Source of the DNA: Streptomyces sp. NBC_01717
GTDB lineage: Bacteria > Actinomycetota > Actinomycetes > Streptomycetales > Streptomycetaceae
DNA: 64,000 nucleotides
Assembly: GCF_036248255.1 (NCBI RefSeq)
Contig: NZ_CP109178.1
Coordinates: 4,154,001 to 4,218,000 of the forward strand
Direction: 5' to 3'
Position numbers and translations under genes: made by a program. How positions within the stretch are numbered: the first letter of the stretch is position 1; the number at the start of each line of letters is the position of its first letter. Shown here one piece after another: positions 63,472 through 64,000 of the stretch. Below the pieces are notes generated by a model. That model did no database searches, was not told where the DNA came from, and saw only the letters and a program-made list of their open reading frames with translations.

Positions 63472-64000
63472 ATGCTTGGATCGACTCACGGCACCCTCAC
63501 CACACACTTCCGCGCCCGGGTGGTGGCCTGCGGCGAAGAGCCGCACGCCGCCGTCCACAGCATGACGGCCGCCGCCGCGGAAGGCGATCTCGACGTCAGC
63601 GGCCGCCCGCTGCACGCGACCGTGCCCGACCTGGACCGGTTCTTCCGGCCCGAGTCCGTCGCCGTCATCGGGGCATCCGACACCGAGGGCCGGCCCCGTA
63701 CCGGCATCACCCAGCAGCTCGTCGCCTGGGCCGAGCGGGTCGGGGCACGCCTGCACCCGGTCCATCCCACCCGGGAGTCCGTCTTCGGCCGCCCCTGCTC
63801 TCCTTCCGTCGCGGACCTGCCGGAGCAGGTCGATCTGGCGGTGCTGCTGGTCGGCGACCCGCTCCCGGTGATCGAGGAACTCGGGCAGGCCAAGGTGAAG
63901 TTCGCGGTCGCCTTCGCCTCCGGATTCGCCGAGACCGGTGAAGAGGGCGCCGCCGCCCAGGCGCGGCTGGCGGCCGCGGTGGAGCGGTCGGGGCTGCGGC
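63472..64000 (+). CDS. CoA-binding acyl-CoA synthetase, NDP-forming type (N-terminal part)
   Basis: The first 176 residues of a protein cut by the window edge. After a 45-residue leader comes LDRFFRPESVAVIGASDTEG, the start of the CoA-binding Rossmann domain of ADP-forming acetate-CoA-ligase-like enzymes, followed by HPVHPTRESVFGRPC and DLAVLLVG. The remaining succinyl-CoA-synthetase-like and ATP-grasp domains would lie beyond the window. GGAG is at 63457-63460. It is the only gene here with two operators. Confidence 0.82.
   Translation, partial: MLGSTHGTLTTHFRARVVACGEEPHAAVHSMTAAAAEGDLDVSGRPLHATVPDLDRFFRPESVAVIGASDTEGRPRTGITQQLVAWAERVGARLHPVHPTRESVFGRPCSPSVADLPEQVDLAVLLVGDPLPVIEELGQAKVKFAVAFASGFAETGEEGAAAQARLAAAVERSGLR

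Overview
The window is high-GC actinobacterial DNA and almost certainly a Streptomyces chromosome. Codons are strongly G/C-ending and GTG starts and 4-base stop/start overlaps are common. Families typical of the genus are present: futalosine-pathway menaquinone genes, AfsK-like and other Ser/Thr kinases, an AfsR/SARP-type regulator, a streptophobe membrane protein, DUF1707, and a deazaflavin-dependent oxidoreductase. The content looks like core chromosome: I found no insertion sequence, prophage, CRISPR array, rRNA or tRNA.

Layout. (1) 1-6.7 kb: a minus-strand gene cut by the window edge, a CocE/NonD-type hydrolase, fumarylacetoacetase overlapping a GPP34-type protein, then RecQ on the opposite strand. 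(2) 6.8-22.8 kb: a complete 14-gene nuoA-N operon (minus strand) for respiratory complex I, tightly packed, ended by a 14-bp hairpin and preceded by a sequence matching the Rex operator. (3) 23-35 kb: a secreted NlpC/P60 hydrolase, then menaquinone genes mixed with others: a MenJ-like polyprenyl reductase, a zinc-ribbon/streptophobe protein, MenG, a degenerate amidohydrolase-like protein, MqnC, a transmembrane kinase, MqnA. Complex I and much of the quinone supply it needs are therefore neighbours. A decayed flavoprotein gene lies beside menJ. (4) 35-41 kb: cold-shock protein, MerR regulator, amidohydrolase, a 990-aa SARP/NB-ARC/TPR regulator, and a 57-aa peptide made of DAHAT repeats. (5) 41-45 kb and 50-64 kb: a dispersed acyl-CoA catabolism set (AMP-forming ligase, two thiolase-fold lipid-transfer-type proteins, two DUF35 Zn-ribbon/OB-fold partners, enoyl-CoA hydratase, acyl-CoA dehydrogenase, DoxX protein, CoA-binding ligase), with a TetR regulator in between. 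(6) Interspersed: an AfsK-like kinase, a two-domain VOC protein, a DUF805 protein, and a htpX-pspAB-DUF1707 envelope-stress-like cluster.

Two observations stand out. First, the palindrome CTGACGnnnCGTCAG, or a close variant, occurs seven times, each time just upstream of one of the acyl-CoA or amidohydrolase genes. This defines a candidate regulon with a TetR-type operator. Second, the STAND/TPR regulator sits next to a tiny repetitive peptide gene, an arrangement worth testing as a regulator/peptide pair.

All calls come from reading the sequence; no database search was run. Start codons were chosen from Shine-Dalgarno sequences, overlaps and expected N-termini.
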